A stretch of 33,014 bases of DNA from a candidate division NC10 bacterium RIFCSPLOWO2_12_FULL_66_18 (GCA_001771285.1 METI01000184.1:1-33014), one strand, 5' to 3'; counted from the first letter of the stretch, positions 14,414-25,135 are shown. A program made the numbers and translations. The notes: a model not told the origin generated them from the sequence alone.

Positions 14414-15490
14414 ATGTCCACATTGATCGAGAGACTCGACGCGATTGAGCGCCGCCACGACGAGATCACGGTGCGGTTCTCGGAACCCGCCGTCCTGGGG
14501 GATCCAGCGGAGTATCAGCGGCGGGCCAGGCTCCTGGCCGAACTGCGCCCCGTGGTGGAGGAGTACCAGCGGTACAAACGACTCCTGGGCGAGCTGGAAG
14601 ACGCTCGCGCCCTGCTGCGGGAGACCATTGATCCCGAGATGCAGGCGCTGGCGGGGGCGGAGCTCACGTCCCTGACGGCCAGGCGGGAGGAGCTGGAAGC
14701 GGCACTGCAGCTCCTGCTGTTGCCCAAGGATCCGGCGGATGACCGGAACACCATCCTGGAGATCCGGGCCGGGGCGGGAGGCGAGGAGGCCGGGCTGTTC
14801 GCGGCCGAGCTCCTGCGGATGTACGCCCGCTATGCCGAGCAGCAGCGCTGGAAGGTGGAGATGGTTTCGCTCAGTTCCACCGGGATCGGGGGCGTGAAGG
14901 AGGCCATCCTCACGGTGGAGGGTCGCGGCGCCTACAGCCGCCTCAAGTACGAGAGCGGCGTCCACCGGGTCCAGCGGGTGCCGGCCACGGAGGCCAGCGG
15001 GCGCATCCACACCTCCACGGTCACGGTGGCGGTCCTGCCCGAAGCCGAAGAGGTGGATATCCAGGTCAGCCCCAACGACCTGCGCATCGACGTGTACCGG
15101 TCCACGGGTCCGGGCGGCCAGAGCGTGAACACCACGGATTCGGCCGTGCGCATTACCCACCTCCCCACGGGGCTGGTGGTGACGTGCCAGGACGAGAAAT
15201 CCCAGCTCAAGAACAAGGCCAAGGCGCTGAAGGTGCTGCGGGCCCGGCTGTACGACGCCGAGCTCCGGCGCCAGAAGGAAGCCATCGACCGCGACCGCCG
15301 GAGCCAGGTGGGGACCGGGGATCGGGCGGAGAAGATCCGGACCTACAACTTTCCCCAGAACCGCGTGACCGATCACCGGATCGGCCTCACGCTCCACAAC
15401 CTGAGCGGGATCCTGGAGGGCGACCTCCGCGACTTGATCCAGGCGTTGGCCGCCCATGACCAGGCGGAGCGCCTGAAGGCGCTGCCATGA
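14414..15490 (+). CDS. prfA: Peptide chain release factor 1 (RF1)
   Basis: Reads UAA and UAG and triggers peptide release. The 358 residues carry the stop-codon recognition tripeptide PAT (190-192) in [19 protein letters not shown], which marks RF1 rather than RF2 (SPF), and the catalytic GGQ (234-236) in [22 protein letters not shown] (14403-14409) is the ribosome site. It overlaps prmC by 4 nt (ATGA); PrmC methylates the GGQ glutamine, so the pair is functionally matched. Confidence 0.98.
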   Translation: MSTLIERLDAIERRHDEITVRFSEPAVLGDPAEYQRRARLLAELRPVVEEYQRYKRLLGELEDARALLRETIDPEMQALAGAELTSLTARREELEAALQLLLLPKDPADDRNTILEIRAGAGGEEAGLFAAELLRMYARYAEQQRWKVEMVSLSSTGIGGVKEAILTVEGRGAYSRLKYESGVHRVQRVPATEASGRIHTSTVTVAVLPEAEEVDIQVSPNDLRIDVYRSTGPGGQSVNTTDSAVRITHLPTGLVVTCQDEKSQLKNKAKALKVLRARLYDAELRRQKEAIDRDRRSQVGTGDRAEKIRTYNFPQNRVTDHRIGLTLHNLSGILEGDLRDLIQALAAHDQAERLKALP

Positions 15491-16455
15491 TCCGCGCGTA
15501 CCTCCCACGGGTGTCGGGGACCTTCCTGGGCAGTCTCGCGCCCCTCCCGGAGCGCCTCTGCCCGAACGTCGAGGACTGCCTGGGGAGCGGCACCCTCCTC
15601 CTGGAGCGGGCGGGGATCGAGACCGCCCGCCTGGATGTCGAGTGCCTCTTGGCCGACGTACTGGCCTCCACGCGCTGGCAGGTGATCCTGGAGCCCCGGC
15701 GTCGCCTCACGCAGGCCGAGTTCGGGCGGTACTTGGCGTTACTGGAACGCCGAGAACGGCGGGAGCCGCTGGCCTACCTGCTGGGCACTCGGGAATTCTG
15801 GTCCCTGCCCCTCGCGGTGTCATCCGGGGTCCTGATTCCCCGGCCGGAAACGGAGACGCTGGTCGAGGCGTCCCTGGCGATCCTTCGCCGGGCGCCTCCC
15901 CAGCCCCCAGCCCCCAGCCCCCAGCCCCCGGTCATCCTGGACCTGTGCACCGGCACGGGCGCCGTCGCCGTCGCGCTGGCACGGGAGCTGCCTGCCGCTC
16001 GCATCATCGCCACGGACATCTCGCGCCGGGCGCTCCGGATGGCCCGCACCAACGCCGAGAGGCACGGCGTGGCCGATCGGGTGACCTTTCTGCGCGGGGA
16101 TCTCTGGCGCGCCCTGGACGGGCACGCACCAGCGAACGGCGTGGACCTGGTTGTCTCAAATCCGCCCTACATCCCGTCGGGAACCCTCGCGACGCTGATG
16201 CCCGAGGTGCAGTGGGAGCCTCGGCGGGCGCTGGACGGGGGGCGGGATGGCCTGCAGTTTCATCGGGAGATCATCGCCACAGTCCCCCAACACCTGCGGC
16301 CGGGCGGATTCCTGCTCTTGGAGATCGGAGCGGACCAGGCTGCAGCGGTAGCCGGGCTCCTGGCACCGACGGGTGCCTTCGAGGGCCCTCGGGTCTTCCA
16401 GGATCTGGCGGGTCGGGACCGCGTCGTCGTGGCCCGACGCACCATTTTGCATTGA
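15487..16455 (+). CDS. prmC: Release factor glutamine methyltransferase PrmC
   Basis: SAM-dependent enzyme that N5-methylates the GGQ glutamine of RF1/RF2. Helical N-terminal domain, then SAM motif [10 protein letters not shown] (152-160) and the catalytic NPPY (225-228) in SNPPYIPS. At 322 residues it is about 40 longer than usual. About 30 extra residues lie before the normal N-terminal region, and a Pro-rich stretch (137-148) lies between the two domains. That stretch is encoded by four CAGCCCC heptads (15901-15928) and should be a flexible linker. The ATG is shared with the prfA stop in an ATGA overlap, so the long N-terminus is probably real. Confidence 0.96.
   Translation: MIRAYLPRVSGTFLGSLAPLPERLCPNVEDCLGSGTLLLERAGIETARLDVECLLADVLASTRWQVILEPRRRLTQAEFGRYLALLERRERREPLAYLLGTREFWSLPLAVSSGVLIPRPETETLVEASLAILRRAPPQPPAPSPQPPVILDLCTGTGAVAVALARELPAARIIATDISRRALRMARTNAERHGVADRVTFLRGDLWRALDGHAPANGVDLVVSNPPYIPSGTLATLMPEVQWEPRRALDGGRDGLQFHREIIATVPQHLRPGGFLLLEIGADQAAAVAGLLAPTGAFEGPRVFQDLAGRDRVVVARRTILH
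15901..15928 (+). repeat. Four perfect CAGCCCC heptads inside prmC
   Basis: CAGCCCC is repeated exactly four times with no interruption, and the preceding and following bases extend it slightly. Since 7 is not a multiple of 3, the three reading phases appear in turn and give a Gln/Pro/Ala/Ser linker. No inverted partner is visible. Confidence 0.9.
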
Positions 16456-16468
16456 AGCGGAGGCGTCG

Positions 16469-17725
16469 GTGGACCAGTTGGTGATTCGGGGTGGCCGATC
16501 CCTGCGGGGCGAGGTCCGGATCAGCGGGGCCAAGAACGCCGCCCTGCCCCTGATGGCGGCGTCGCTGCTCAGCGAAGAGCCCCTGGAGCTCGGCAACGCG
16601 CCGCGGCTGGTGGACGCCCGGACCATCGCCAAGCTTCTGCGCCACATGGGGGTGGAAGTGACGGGGGACGGCACGCCCACCATCCGGCTTCGCGCGAAGA
16701 CCGTCCAGCGGCCCGAGGCGCCCTATGAGCTGGTGAAGACGATGCGCGCCTCCGTCCTGGTCCTGGGGCCGCTGGTCGCGCGCTTCGGGCGAGCCCGGGT
16801 GTCGCTGCCCGGGGGGTGCGCCATTGGCCCCCGGCCGATCAATCTGCACCTCATGGGGCTGGAGCGGCTGGGGGCGACGATTCGCCTGAACCAGGGCTAC
16901 GTGGAGGCGGAGGCGTCGCGCCTGAAGGGCGCGCGAATCGCCTTCGACCTCCAGACGGTCACCGGGACCGAGAACCTCATGATGGCCGCCGCGATGGCGG
17001 AGGGAAGCACCGTCCTGGAAAACGCCGCGTGTGAACCGGAGGTGGAGGACTTGGCACGGCTGCTGAACACCATGGGCGCCAAGGTCGAGGGGGCCGGCAC
17101 GGCGACCATCACGATCCACGGGGTCCCAGCCTTGGGAGGCGCGGCCCATCGGATCATCCCGGACCGCATCGAGGCCGGGACCTTCGCCGTGGCAGCCGCC
17201 ATCACCGGCGGCGACATCACGCTCACCGACTGTCGGCCCGGCCACCTGGAGGCGGTCATGGCCACGCTCGAGGAGGCCGGGGCCCGGATCCACGAGGGAC
17301 CGACCACTGTCCGGGTGACGGCGACAGGACGACCGCGGGCGGTCAATGTGCACACCCAACCCTTCCCGGGATTCGCCACGGACATGCAGGCCCAGCTGAT
17401 GGCCCTCATGACCGTGGCCGAGGGCCGCAGCGTCATCACCGAAGCCGTGTTCGAGAACCGGTTCATGCACGTCAACGAGCTCCTTCGCCTGGGCGCCGAC
17501 ATCACCATCGCGGGGAACACGGCCGTGGTCCAGGGGGTGCCGGAGTTGCTGGGCGCTCCGGTCATGGCCACCGATCTCCGGGCCAGCGCATCGCTGATCC
17601 TGGGGGGACTCGCGGCGCAGGGGACGACGGTGATCTCGCGCATCTACCATCTGGACCGGGGCTACGAGGCCATCGAGCAGAAGCTGACGGCCCTGGGGGC
17701 CGACATCACCCGGGTCAAGGCCTGA
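16469..17725 (+). CDS. murA: UDP-N-acetylglucosamine 1-carboxyvinyltransferase MurA
   Basis: First committed step of peptidoglycan synthesis: transfers enolpyruvate from PEP to UDP-GlcNAc in the cytosol. The 418 residues include K22-N23 in [13 protein letters not shown], the catalytic loop [11 protein letters not shown] with Cys117 (the fosfomycin target), and the C-terminal Asp/Arg region. GTG 16469 is the start because GGAGG (16459-16463) is 5 nt upstream and MDQLVIRGG matches the family start. It lies 13 bp after prmC and 36 bp before hisG. Confidence 0.98.
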   Translation: MDQLVIRGGRSLRGEVRISGAKNAALPLMAASLLSEEPLELGNAPRLVDARTIAKLLRHMGVEVTGDGTPTIRLRAKTVQRPEAPYELVKTMRASVLVLGPLVARFGRARVSLPGGCAIGPRPINLHLMGLERLGATIRLNQGYVEAEASRLKGARIAFDLQTVTGTENLMMAAAMAEGSTVLENAACEPEVEDLARLLNTMGAKVEGAGTATITIHGVPALGGAAHRIIPDRIEAGTFAVAAAITGGDITLTDCRPGHLEAVMATLEEAGARIHEGPTTVRVTATGRPRAVNVHTQPFPGFATDMQAQLMALMTVAEGRSVITEAVFENRFMHVNELLRLGADITIAGNTAVVQGVPELLGAPVMATDLRASASLILGGLAAQGTTVISRIYHLDRGYEAIEQKLTALGADITRVKA

Positions 17726-17761
17726 TGGTCGCCGCCCGGCCCGCCGAAGGACGCGACCCGC

Positions 17762-18424
17762 ATGGCGAATGATCTGATCGCGGTTGCGCTCCCCACCGGC
17801 CGGTTGTTCCGCGACGCGGTGAAGCTCTTCGCGGATCTGGGCGCCACCGGCGTCGAAGCGCTGCGGGAATCGCGGCGCCTGACCGCCGAGGATCCGGCGC
17901 GGGGTTTGCGGTTCCTGGCGCTCAAGGCCGTGGACATCCCCATCTACGTGGAGCACGGGGCTGCCGACATGGGGATCGTGGGGAAGGACCTGCTCCTGGA
18001 GCAGGGCCGGGACGTCTACGAGCCGCTGGACCTCGGCTTCGGGGCGTGCCGCCTGGTGGTGGCCGAGCCGGCTTCCCTCCGCTCCCGCGACGACCCCCGG
18101 GCCTGGTCCTGCCTGCGGGTGGCCACCAAGTACCCACGGCTCACCGAGCGACACTTCAGCCAGAAGGGCATCCAGGTGGAGATCGTCCACCTCTCGGGCT
18201 CCATCGAGCTGGCCCCGGCCATGGGCCTGGCCGAACGGATCGTGGACCTGGTGGCCACGGGGCGCACCCTCCGGGAGAACGGCCTCGTCGAGGTGGAGGA
18301 GGTCCAGAAGGCGTCGGCGCGCCTCATCGTCAACCGGGCCAGCCTCAAGACGCGCTACCGGGCCATCCAGGCGGTGATCGAGGCGCTGCGCCTGCGCGTG
18401 GCCCTGCGGGGAGGGGTACGATGA
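17762..18424 (+). CDS. hisG: ATP phosphoribosyltransferase, short form (HisG-S)
   Basis: First and committed step of histidine synthesis: joins PRPP to ATP. At 220 residues this is the short form that lacks the C-terminal histidine-binding regulatory domain. Motifs include ALPTGRLF, the periplasmic-binding-like ADMGIVGKDLLLE, and the PRPP loop region DLVATGRTLRENGL. Short HisG usually works with the regulatory subunit HisZ, which is not in this window. AAGGA (17746-17750) lies 11 nt upstream of the ATG. The stop overlaps hisD by 4 nt. Confidence 0.96.
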   Translation: MANDLIAVALPTGRLFRDAVKLFADLGATGVEALRESRRLTAEDPARGLRFLALKAVDIPIYVEHGAADMGIVGKDLLLEQGRDVYEPLDLGFGACRLVVAEPASLRSRDDPRAWSCLRVATKYPRLTERHFSQKGIQVEIVHLSGSIELAPAMGLAERIVDLVATGRTLRENGLVEVEEVQKASARLIVNRASLKTRYRAIQAVIEALRLRVALRGGVR

Positions 18425-19716
18425 GGCTGCTCCGGGCCGGGACCGCCGAGGCCGCGAGGTTCCTCCTGGCCCTGCGCGATCGCGCCCGGGCGCCTGACCC
18501 GGAGATCGAGGCGACCGTTCGCGCCATCCTGGAGGATGTTCGCCAGCGGGGGGATGCCGCCCTCTTCGACTACACGGCAAAGTTCGACGGGGTCCGTCTG
18601 GAGGCGGCGACGGTCCGGGTCGCCGAGGCGGAGATCCAGGCGGCCCTGGGATCCCTGGATCCGGCCGTTTCGGAGGCCCTCTCCCTGGCCGCCCTGCGCA
18701 TCGAAGCCTTCCACCGGCGCCAGCGGCGGGAGTCGTGGTTCTATCACGAGGACGGGGTCGGCCTCCTGGGGCAGCTCGTGCGCCCGCTGTCGCGGGTGGG
18801 GTTGTACGTCCCGGGCGGGTCGGCGACCTATCCGTCCACGGTGCTCATGAATGCCATCCCCGCCCGCATGGCGGGCGTGGAAGAGCTGGTCGTCTGCACG
18901 CCAGTCGGGCGGGATGGGGCCATCCCTCCGGCGGTCCTGGCGGCGGCGAGCCTGGCGGGGATCCACGAGATCTACCGGGTCGGTGGGGCCCAGGCAGTGG
19001 CGGCGCTGGCCTTCGGGACGGAGAGCATCCGTCCGGTGGACAAGATCGTGGGCCCCGGGAACATCTACGTCGCGACGGCCAAGCGCCTCGTCTTCGGTGT
19101 GGTCGGCATCGACCTGGTGGCGGGTCCCAGCGAGGTCCTGGTCGTGGCGGATGGGACGGTGCCGGCGAGCTGGGTGGCCGCAGACCTCCTGGCCCAGGCG
19201 GAGCACGACCCGTTGGCCTCGGCGGTGTGCGTGACGCCGTCCGGAGAGCTGGCCGAGGCGGTCCGGTCGGAGGTGACGAGGCAGCTCGCGACCCTTCCCC
19301 GGGCGAGCCTGGCAGGGCAGGCCCTGGATGCCTTCGGGGCGGTGATCATCGTCGAGGACTTGGCGGCCGCTGTTGCCCTGGCCAACATGATTGCGCCGGA
19401 GCACCTGGAGCTCTTGGTGGCGGACCCGTGGAATCTGCTGCCGCGGGTCAAGAACGCCGGTGCCGTGTTCCTGGGGGCCTATACGCCGGAAGTGGCCGGC
19501 GATTACCTGGCAGGCCCCAACCACGTGCTTCCCACGGGGGGCACGGCGCGCTTCAGTTCCCCGCTCTCGGTGGAGGACTTCCAGAAGCGCTGCTCGCTCC
19601 TATCGCTGGACCCGGAGGCCCTGCGGCGCTGGCGTGAGCCCATCACCCGGCTGGCGCGGCTGGAGGGGCTGGAGGCCCACGCCCGCTCCCTGACGATCCG
19701 GACGGACCTGCCATGA
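18421..19716 (+). CDS. hisD: Histidinol dehydrogenase
   Basis: Last two steps of histidine synthesis: NAD-dependent oxidation of histidinol to histidine through the aldehyde. The 431 residues carry the zinc ligands at positions matching the Escherichia coli enzyme within one residue: Q259 and H262 (QAEHDP), D361 (GDYLAGPNH) and H420 (EAHARS). The conserved VPGGSATYPSTVLM and KIVGPGNIYVATAKR blocks are present. It has ATGA overlaps with hisG before and hisC after, so tight translational coupling is expected. Confidence 0.98.
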   Translation: MRLLRAGTAEAARFLLALRDRARAPDPEIEATVRAILEDVRQRGDAALFDYTAKFDGVRLEAATVRVAEAEIQAALGSLDPAVSEALSLAALRIEAFHRRQRRESWFYHEDGVGLLGQLVRPLSRVGLYVPGGSATYPSTVLMNAIPARMAGVEELVVCTPVGRDGAIPPAVLAAASLAGIHEIYRVGGAQAVAALAFGTESIRPVDKIVGPGNIYVATAKRLVFGVVGIDLVAGPSEVLVVADGTVPASWVAADLLAQAEHDPLASAVCVTPSGELAEAVRSEVTRQLATLPRASLAGQALDAFGAVIIVEDLAAAVALANMIAPEHLELLVADPWNLLPRVKNAGAVFLGAYTPEVAGDYLAGPNHVLPTGGTARFSSPLSVEDFQKRCSLLSLDPEALRRWREPITRLARLEGLEAHARSLTIRTDLP

Positions 19717-20825
19717 GCTTCGATCTCTTCCGCGTCATCCGCCCCGAGGTGGCTGCCCTGCGCGCCTATCATGTCGAGGCGCCCCCTGGCGATCGTCCGT
19801 GGGTGAAGCTGGACGCCAACGAGAGCCCCTTCGCGCTGGGAAGCGCCATGCGCGAGGAGCTGGCGGCGGAGCTGGCGAAGGCGCTGGCCGGCGTCGAGCT
19901 GCACCGCTATCCGGACCCGGAGGCCCGGGAGCTTCGGCGGCTCCTGGCCCGGGATCTCGGGGTGACGCCGGAGCAGGTCCTGGCGACCAATGGCTCCGAC
20001 GAGGCGATCCAGATGCTGCTGACGGCCGTGGCGGGCCCCGGGGTGACGGTGGCCGCTCCCGTCCCCACGTTCGTGATGTACGAGCTCTCGGCCCGGGTCC
20101 TGGGCCTGCGCTTCCTGGGCGTGCCGCTGTCCGATGGGTTCGATCTCGACGCCGCGCAATTCTGCGCGGCCCTGAAGGTGGTGCCGCCGCGCCTCGTCTT
20201 CCTGGCCTGGCCGAACAACCCCACCGGGCGTCTCTACGACGTCGCGGCGGTCGAGGAGATCGTCCGGCTCTGCAATGGGCAGGGCTGCGAGGCCCTGGTC
20301 GTGGTGGACGAGGCATACACCCACTATGCGGGGCAGACCTTCCTGCCGAAGCTCGGGCAGTATCCGAATCTGGTGATCCTCCGCACCCTGTCGAAGATCG
20401 GCCTGGCCGGGATCCGGCTGGGGATCCTGGTCGCGAACGCCGCCCTCGTCGAGGAGGTCAACAAGGTCCGCCTGCCGTACAACGTGAACTCCCTCAGCCA
20501 GGCCGCGGCCCGGGTGGTCCTGAGGCATCCGGAAGTGGTGAAAGAACACGCGTCGGCCGTCGTCCGCGAGCGGGACCGGGTCCTCTCCCGGCTGCGGGAG
20601 GTCCCCGGGCTCACCGTCTATCCCAGCCAGGCGAATTTCTTCCTGATCCGGACGGCCCGGCCGGGCGACGAGGTCTTCCGCGGCCTCTTCGAGCGGGGGA
20701 TCCTGGTCCGGAATTTCTCCCGGACTCCCTCCCTCGCCGATTGCCTTCGCGTGACGATCGGGACGCCGGAGGAAAACGAGGCGTTCCTCTCCGCCCTCAG
20801 CGCCGTTTGTGGCCACGGGAGGTGA
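19713..20825 (+). CDS. hisC: Histidinol-phosphate aminotransferase
   Basis: PLP enzyme (fold type I, class II aminotransferase) converting imidazole acetol phosphate to histidinol phosphate with glutamate as donor. The 370 residues show LDANESPF (33-40), NGSDEAIQ (93-100), the WPNNPTG block (167-172), D199-E-A-Y, and the PLP-binding Lys228 in [14 protein letters not shown]. Length is normal. It overlaps hisD and is followed one base later by hisB. Confidence 0.97.
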   Translation: MSFDLFRVIRPEVAALRAYHVEAPPGDRPWVKLDANESPFALGSAMREELAAELAKALAGVELHRYPDPEARELRRLLARDLGVTPEQVLATNGSDEAIQMLLTAVAGPGVTVAAPVPTFVMYELSARVLGLRFLGVPLSDGFDLDAAQFCAALKVVPPRLVFLAWPNNPTGRLYDVAAVEEIVRLCNGQGCEALVVVDEAYTHYAGQTFLPKLGQYPNLVILRTLSKIGLAGIRLGILVANAALVEEVNKVRLPYNVNSLSQAAARVVLRHPEVVKEHASAVVRERDRVLSRLREVPGLTVYPSQANFFLIRTARPGDEVFRGLFERGILVRNFSRTPSLADCLRVTIGTPEENEAFLSALSAVCGHGR

Positions 20826-20826
20826 C

Positions 20827-21417
20827 ATGGCTCGGCGTGCGGTCATCCAGCGCAAGACGTCCGAAACCGACATCCAGATGGCCCTGGACCTGGACGGCAC
20901 CGGGGAGCACCGGATCGAAACCGGGATCCCGTTCCTCGACCACATGCTGGCGCAGGTCGCCAGGCACGGGCGGTTCGATCTGTCGGTCACGGCCACGGGG
21001 GACCTGCCCGTGGACCTCCACCATACCGTGGAAGATGTGGGGATCGTCCTGGGGGATGCGGTGTCGCAGGCCCTGGGCGAGAAGGCCGGGATCGTCCGCT
21101 ACGGCGCCGCCCGGGTGCCCATGGACGAGGCGCTGGCCTCGGTCGTTATTGACCTCAGTGGGCGCCCCTTCCTGGTCTTCCAGGCCCCCCAGCTCACGGG
21201 CCGGATCGGTGACTTCGAGGCGGACCTGGTGCGGGAGTTCTTCCAGGGGCTGACGAATCACCTGCAGGCCAACGTGCACATCCACGTGGAGTACGGGCAG
21301 AACCTCCACCACATGGCGGAGGCCACCTTCAAGGCCGCCGGCCGGGCGCTGGATCTGGCGACGCGGCTCGACCCGCGCCTTTCCGGAATCGTCCCGTCCA
21401 CCAAGGGAAGTCTCTGA
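20827..21417 (+). CDS. hisB: Imidazoleglycerol-phosphate dehydratase (monofunctional)
   Basis: Manganese enzyme removing water from imidazole glycerol phosphate. The 196 residues contain the paired metal motifs HHTVED (His65, His66, Glu69) and HHMAE (His161, His162, Glu165), and the GIPFLDHML signature. There is no N-terminal phosphatase domain, so histidinol-phosphate phosphatase must be encoded elsewhere. GGGAGG (20817-20822) overlapping the hisC end gives the ribosome site for the ATG at 20827; a GTG at 20809 would add six residues. A 120-bp gap with heptad remnants follows. Confidence 0.97.
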   Translation: MARRAVIQRKTSETDIQMALDLDGTGEHRIETGIPFLDHMLAQVARHGRFDLSVTATGDLPVDLHHTVEDVGIVLGDAVSQALGEKAGIVRYGAARVPMDEALASVVIDLSGRPFLVFQAPQLTGRIGDFEADLVREFFQGLTNHLQANVHIHVEYGQNLHHMAEATFKAAGRALDLATRLDPRLSGIVPSTKGSL

Positions 21418-21478
21418 TGGGGGGGCGGGGTCGGGAGGTGAGGACGCGGGCCTGGCGAGCAGGGGAGAGCCGGCCTCA

Positions 21479-21499
21479 GAGCCGCGAGCCGCGATCCGC
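21479..21499 (+). repeat. Three GAGCCGC heptads between hisB and hisH
   Basis: GAGCCGC, GAGCCGC and GATCCGC in tandem. The unit is the same as in the element inside hisF 1.9 kb downstream. No clear right arm is seen, so this is a remnant or solo arm in the only sizeable gap before hisH. Confidence 0.6.
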
Positions 21500-21537
21500 G
21501 TGGGCCTGCCGCGTACGGGACGGCCAGTGGACCTGAG

Positions 21538-22188
21538 ATGATCGCCATCATTGATTCGGGCATCGCCAATCTGCGAAGCGTGCAGAAGGGCTTCGAGCGG
21601 GTGGGAGCCGAGGCCCGCATCGTGGAGGATCCGCGGCTGCTGTCGGAGGCGGCGGGGATCGTGCTGCCGGGGGTGGGGGCCTTCGCCGACGGGATCGCCA
21701 AGCTGACGAGCCATGGGTTCATCGAGCCGTTGCTCCGCGCGATCGAGCAGGGGAAGCCGGTCCTGGGGATCTGCCTGGGGCTTCACTTCCTCTTCTCGGA
21801 GAGCGAGGAATTCGGCCTCCACAAGGGGCTGGACCTGCTGGCCGGACGCGTGCGACGATTCGCGGATGACATGCCGGAGCCGGCAACGCCGGGGACCCGG
21901 CTGCCGGGTGCCCGGTTGAAGGTGCCCCACATGGGGTGGAACCGCGTCCACATGGTGCGGCCGGCGCCCGTCCTGGCGGGCCTGCCCGAGGAGCCCTATT
22001 TCTACTTTGTCCACTCCTACTACGTGGAGCCGGCGGACCCGAGCGTCACGGCGGGCGTGACCGAGTACGGGCACCGGTTCACCTCGGTGATCTGGCGCGA
22101 GAACCTCTTCGCCACCCAGTTCCATCCGGAGAAGAGCCAGGCGGCGGGCCTCACGCTCCTGAGGAACTTTGCGTCGCTGGCGCGGTAG
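21538..22188 (+). CDS. hisH: Imidazole glycerol phosphate synthase, glutaminase subunit HisH
   Basis: Class-I glutamine amidotransferase of 216 residues. It feeds ammonia to HisF through a tunnel. The triad is Cys79 in GICLGLHFLF, with His196 and Glu198 in QFHPEKSQ; the oxyanion segment PGVGAF is at 44-49. The ATG at 21538 directly follows a purine-poor gap without a strong Shine-Dalgarno. Its partner hisF lies two genes downstream. The 98 bp after it hold no gene. Confidence 0.97.
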   Translation: MIAIIDSGIANLRSVQKGFERVGAEARIVEDPRLLSEAAGIVLPGVGAFADGIAKLTSHGFIEPLLRAIEQGKPVLGICLGLHFLFSESEEFGLHKGLDLLAGRVRRFADDMPEPATPGTRLPGARLKVPHMGWNRVHMVRPAPVLAGLPEEPYFYFVHSYYVEPADPSVTAGVTEYGHRFTSVIWRENLFATQFHPEKSQAAGLTLLRNFASLAR

Positions 22189-22286
22189 CGGGCGACCCGG
22201 CACACCCAGGGGGGCACCCTGCCGACGGGCCACGGGCCCAGGGTCGGCTGGGTCCCCGGCAATCGGGCGATCAGGGCAGATGGATC

Positions 22287-23014
22287 ATGGAGATCATCCC
22301 GGCCGTTGACCTGCGAAGCGGACGGGTCGTCCGGTTGACGCAGGGCGATCCGTCGCGCGAGACGCGATACAGCCAGGATCCCGCGGCCGTGGCCCGGGAA
22401 TGGGAACGCCGGGGAGCGCCGCGCCTGCACCTCGTGGACCTCGACGGGGCCCTCCTGGGATCGCCCGCCAACCAGCAGGCGCTTTGGGAGATCTTTCGGG
22501 CCATCCGGATCCCGGCCCAGGTGGGCGGAGGTCTCCGCAGCCTGGAGGCGGTGCGCGCGGCGCTGGAACTGGGTGCGGCCGTGGCCATCGTGGGTACGGC
22601 GGCAATTCGGGATCCGGGATTCCTGGAGGCGGTATGCGCGGCCTTCCCCGGCCGGATCGCCCTCGGCCTGGATGCGCGGGCGGGGATGCTTGCGACGTCC
22701 GGGTGGGCAGAGGCGACGATGATCCGGGCGATGGACCTGGCCCGCCGGGTGAGCCACCTTCCCCTGGCCGCGATCGTCTACACGGACATCCAGCGTGACG
22801 GGATGCTGGGAGGACCCGATCTCCCGGGGCTCGCCGCGATGGCGGTCGCGACGCGAATTCCGGTGATCGCTTCCGGCGGCATCGCGTCCGCACGGGACAT
22901 TCACGCCCTGAAGGCCCTGGCGCCTCCCGGGGTGCTGGGGGCGATCATCGGCAAGGCGCTGTACGACGGCCGGCTGACGCTCGAGGCGGCCCTGCATGCG
23001 GCGGCAGGGACGTC

Positions 23015-23021
<7 letters not shown>
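22287..23021 (+). CDS. hisA: Phosphoribosylformimino-5-aminoimidazole carboxamide ribotide isomerase
   Basis: (beta/alpha)8-barrel isomerase (Amadori rearrangement of ProFAR to PRFAR). The 244 residues carry the catalytic Asp8 in PAVDLRSG and a second acidic residue Asp129 in GLDARAG, with the phosphate-binding VGGGLRS and ASGGIAS loops. The ATG at 22287 matches the family N-terminus. It overlaps hisF by 7 nt. Confidence 0.97.
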
Positions 23022-23851
<830 letters not shown>

Positions 23852-23877
23852 GGGCGCCAGGCGAGAGGAGAAGGACA

Positions 23878-24360
23878 GTGGAATTCCAGCCGGTGACGAT
23901 CCAGATCCCCGAGGGCGCCAACGTCATCCTGGGACAGAGTCACTTCATCAAGACGGTCGAGGATCTCTACGAGATCCTGGTGTCGTCCGTGCCGGGCGCG
24001 AAGTTCGGGATCGCCTTCTGCGAGTCCTCGGGCCCGTGCCTGATCCGTTCCGTAGGGAATGACGAGACCCTGCGGCAGGCGGCCATCCAGAACGCCCAGG
24101 CGGTCGCGGCCGGACACTTCTTTGTCCTGATCCTGAAAGAGGCGTACCCTATCAACGTTCTGAATGCCGTCAAACAGTGTCCGGAGGTCTGCACCATTTA
24201 CTGCGCCTCGGCGAACCCGATCGAGGTCATCGTGGCCGTCACCCAGCAGGGGCGCGGCGTGATGGGGGTGGTAGACGGCCTGCCGCCCAAGGGCGTGGAG
24301 ACGGACCGCGACGTGGCCGCCCGGAAGGATTTCCTGCGCAAGATCGGGTACAAGCTCTGA
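23878..24360 (+). CDS. Adenosine-specific kinase family protein (PF04008-like)
   Basis: The 160-residue protein matches the adenosine-specific kinase family (formerly DUF355), first studied in archaea. Recognisable blocks are IPEGANVILGQSHFIKTVEDLYE, KFGIAFCESSGPCLIR and the GRGVMGVVDG segment near the C-terminus. Family members are proposed to phosphorylate adenosine; physiological evidence is thin. GTG 23878 is preceded by AAGGA (23871-23875). It lies 26 bp after hisF and before hisIE, inside the histidine genes. A purine link is plausible because the pathway consumes ATP and releases AICAR, but this is inference. Confidence 0.85.
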   Translation: MEFQPVTIQIPEGANVILGQSHFIKTVEDLYEILVSSVPGAKFGIAFCESSGPCLIRSVGNDETLRQAAIQNAQAVAAGHFFVLILKEAYPINVLNAVKQCPEVCTIYCASANPIEVIVAVTQQGRGVMGVVDGLPPKGVETDRDVAARKDFLRKIGYKL

Positions 24361-24430
24361 TGAGAAATGACCAATGGCCGATGGAGGGACTGCGGTTGGT
24401 CATTGGAAATTGGTCATTGGTCATTCGCTC
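24361..24430 (+). repeat. Ten-unit heptad foldback repeat (TTGGTCA family) before hisIE
   Basis: The 70 bp starting right after the kinase stop read as ten 7-mers in one register. The left side has TGACCAA (24368) and TGGCCGA. The right side has TTGGTCA (24396), TTGGAAA, TTGGTCA (24410) and TTGGTCA (24417). Left and right are reverse complements. The hisIE ribosome site (GGGGG, 24433-24437) begins three bases after it. Confidence 0.88.
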
Positions 24431-24445
24431 CTGGGGGTGATGGGA

Positions 24446-25135
24446 ATGACGACGAGGGTACCTGAAGGGCTGCGGTTTGATGCCAACGGGCTGATCCCCG
24501 CCATCGCCCAGGACGCAGAAAACGGGCAGATCCTCATGCACGCCTACATGAACGCGGAGGCCGTTGCCCGGACCCTGGAAACGGGACTGGCCCATTACTA
24601 CAGCCGGTCACGGCAGCGGCTCTGGCGAAAGGGGGAGGAGTCGGGGCACGTACAGCGCGTGCGGGCGATCCTGTACGACTGCGACGAGGACGCCCTGCTG
24701 CTGAAGGTGGACCAGGCGGTCGCAGCCTGCCATACGGGCAACCGATCCTGCTTCTACCGCGCACTTCCCGCCGAGGGGATGGCCCCGGCGGATGCCGCGG
24801 ACCGGCGCTTCGAGCCGGCCACGATGTACAGGGGCCTGGGAATCCTGGCGGATGTCTACGGCGTGATCCTGGACCGGAAAGCGCACCCCTCCGAGGGGTC
24901 CTACGTGGCCTCCCTCTTCGCCAAGGGGCAGGACCAGATCCTGAAGAAGATCGTGGAGGAGTCGGCCGAAGTCCTGACGGCGTCCAAGGACGGGGACCGA
25001 AGGCAGCTCATGTATGAGATGGCGGATCTCTGGTTCCATACCCTGGTCCTCCTCGCCGCTCACGAGATCCGGCCGGAAGAGATCGCGGAGGAACTGGGCC
25101 GGCGGTTCGGAAAGCGCAAGGCGGAGTACGCCTGA
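24446..25135 (+). CDS. hisIE: Bifunctional phosphoribosyl-AMP cyclohydrolase/phosphoribosyl-ATP pyrophosphatase
   Basis: Second and third steps of histidine synthesis in one 229-residue protein. The HisI domain (about 1-112) has the zinc cysteines Cys79 ([12 protein letters not shown]), Cys95 and Cys102 (CHTGNRSC). The HisE domain (about 125-229) is MazG-like, with EESAEV and YEMADLWFH carrying the metal-binding acids. Start choice: ATG 24446 lies 8 nt after GGGGG (24433-24437); ATG 24440 is in frame two codons earlier but too close. It is separated from the other his genes by the adenosine-kinase gene and a repeat. A 182-bp gap with a promoter follows. Confidence 0.96.
   Translation: MTTRVPEGLRFDANGLIPAIAQDAENGQILMHAYMNAEAVARTLETGLAHYYSRSRQRLWRKGEESGHVQRVRAILYDCDEDALLLKVDQAVAACHTGNRSCFYRALPAEGMAPADAADRRFEPATMYRGLGILADVYGVILDRKAHPSEGSYVASLFAKGQDQILKKIVEESAEVLTASKDGDRRQLMYEMADLWFHTLVLLAAHEIRPEEIAEELGRRFGKRKAEYA

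Noticed and set aside
14214..14426. Second frame of 70 codons between rpmE and prfA
   Set aside because: Arg/Pro-rich shadow composition, no Shine-Dalgarno, and it runs into the prfA start.
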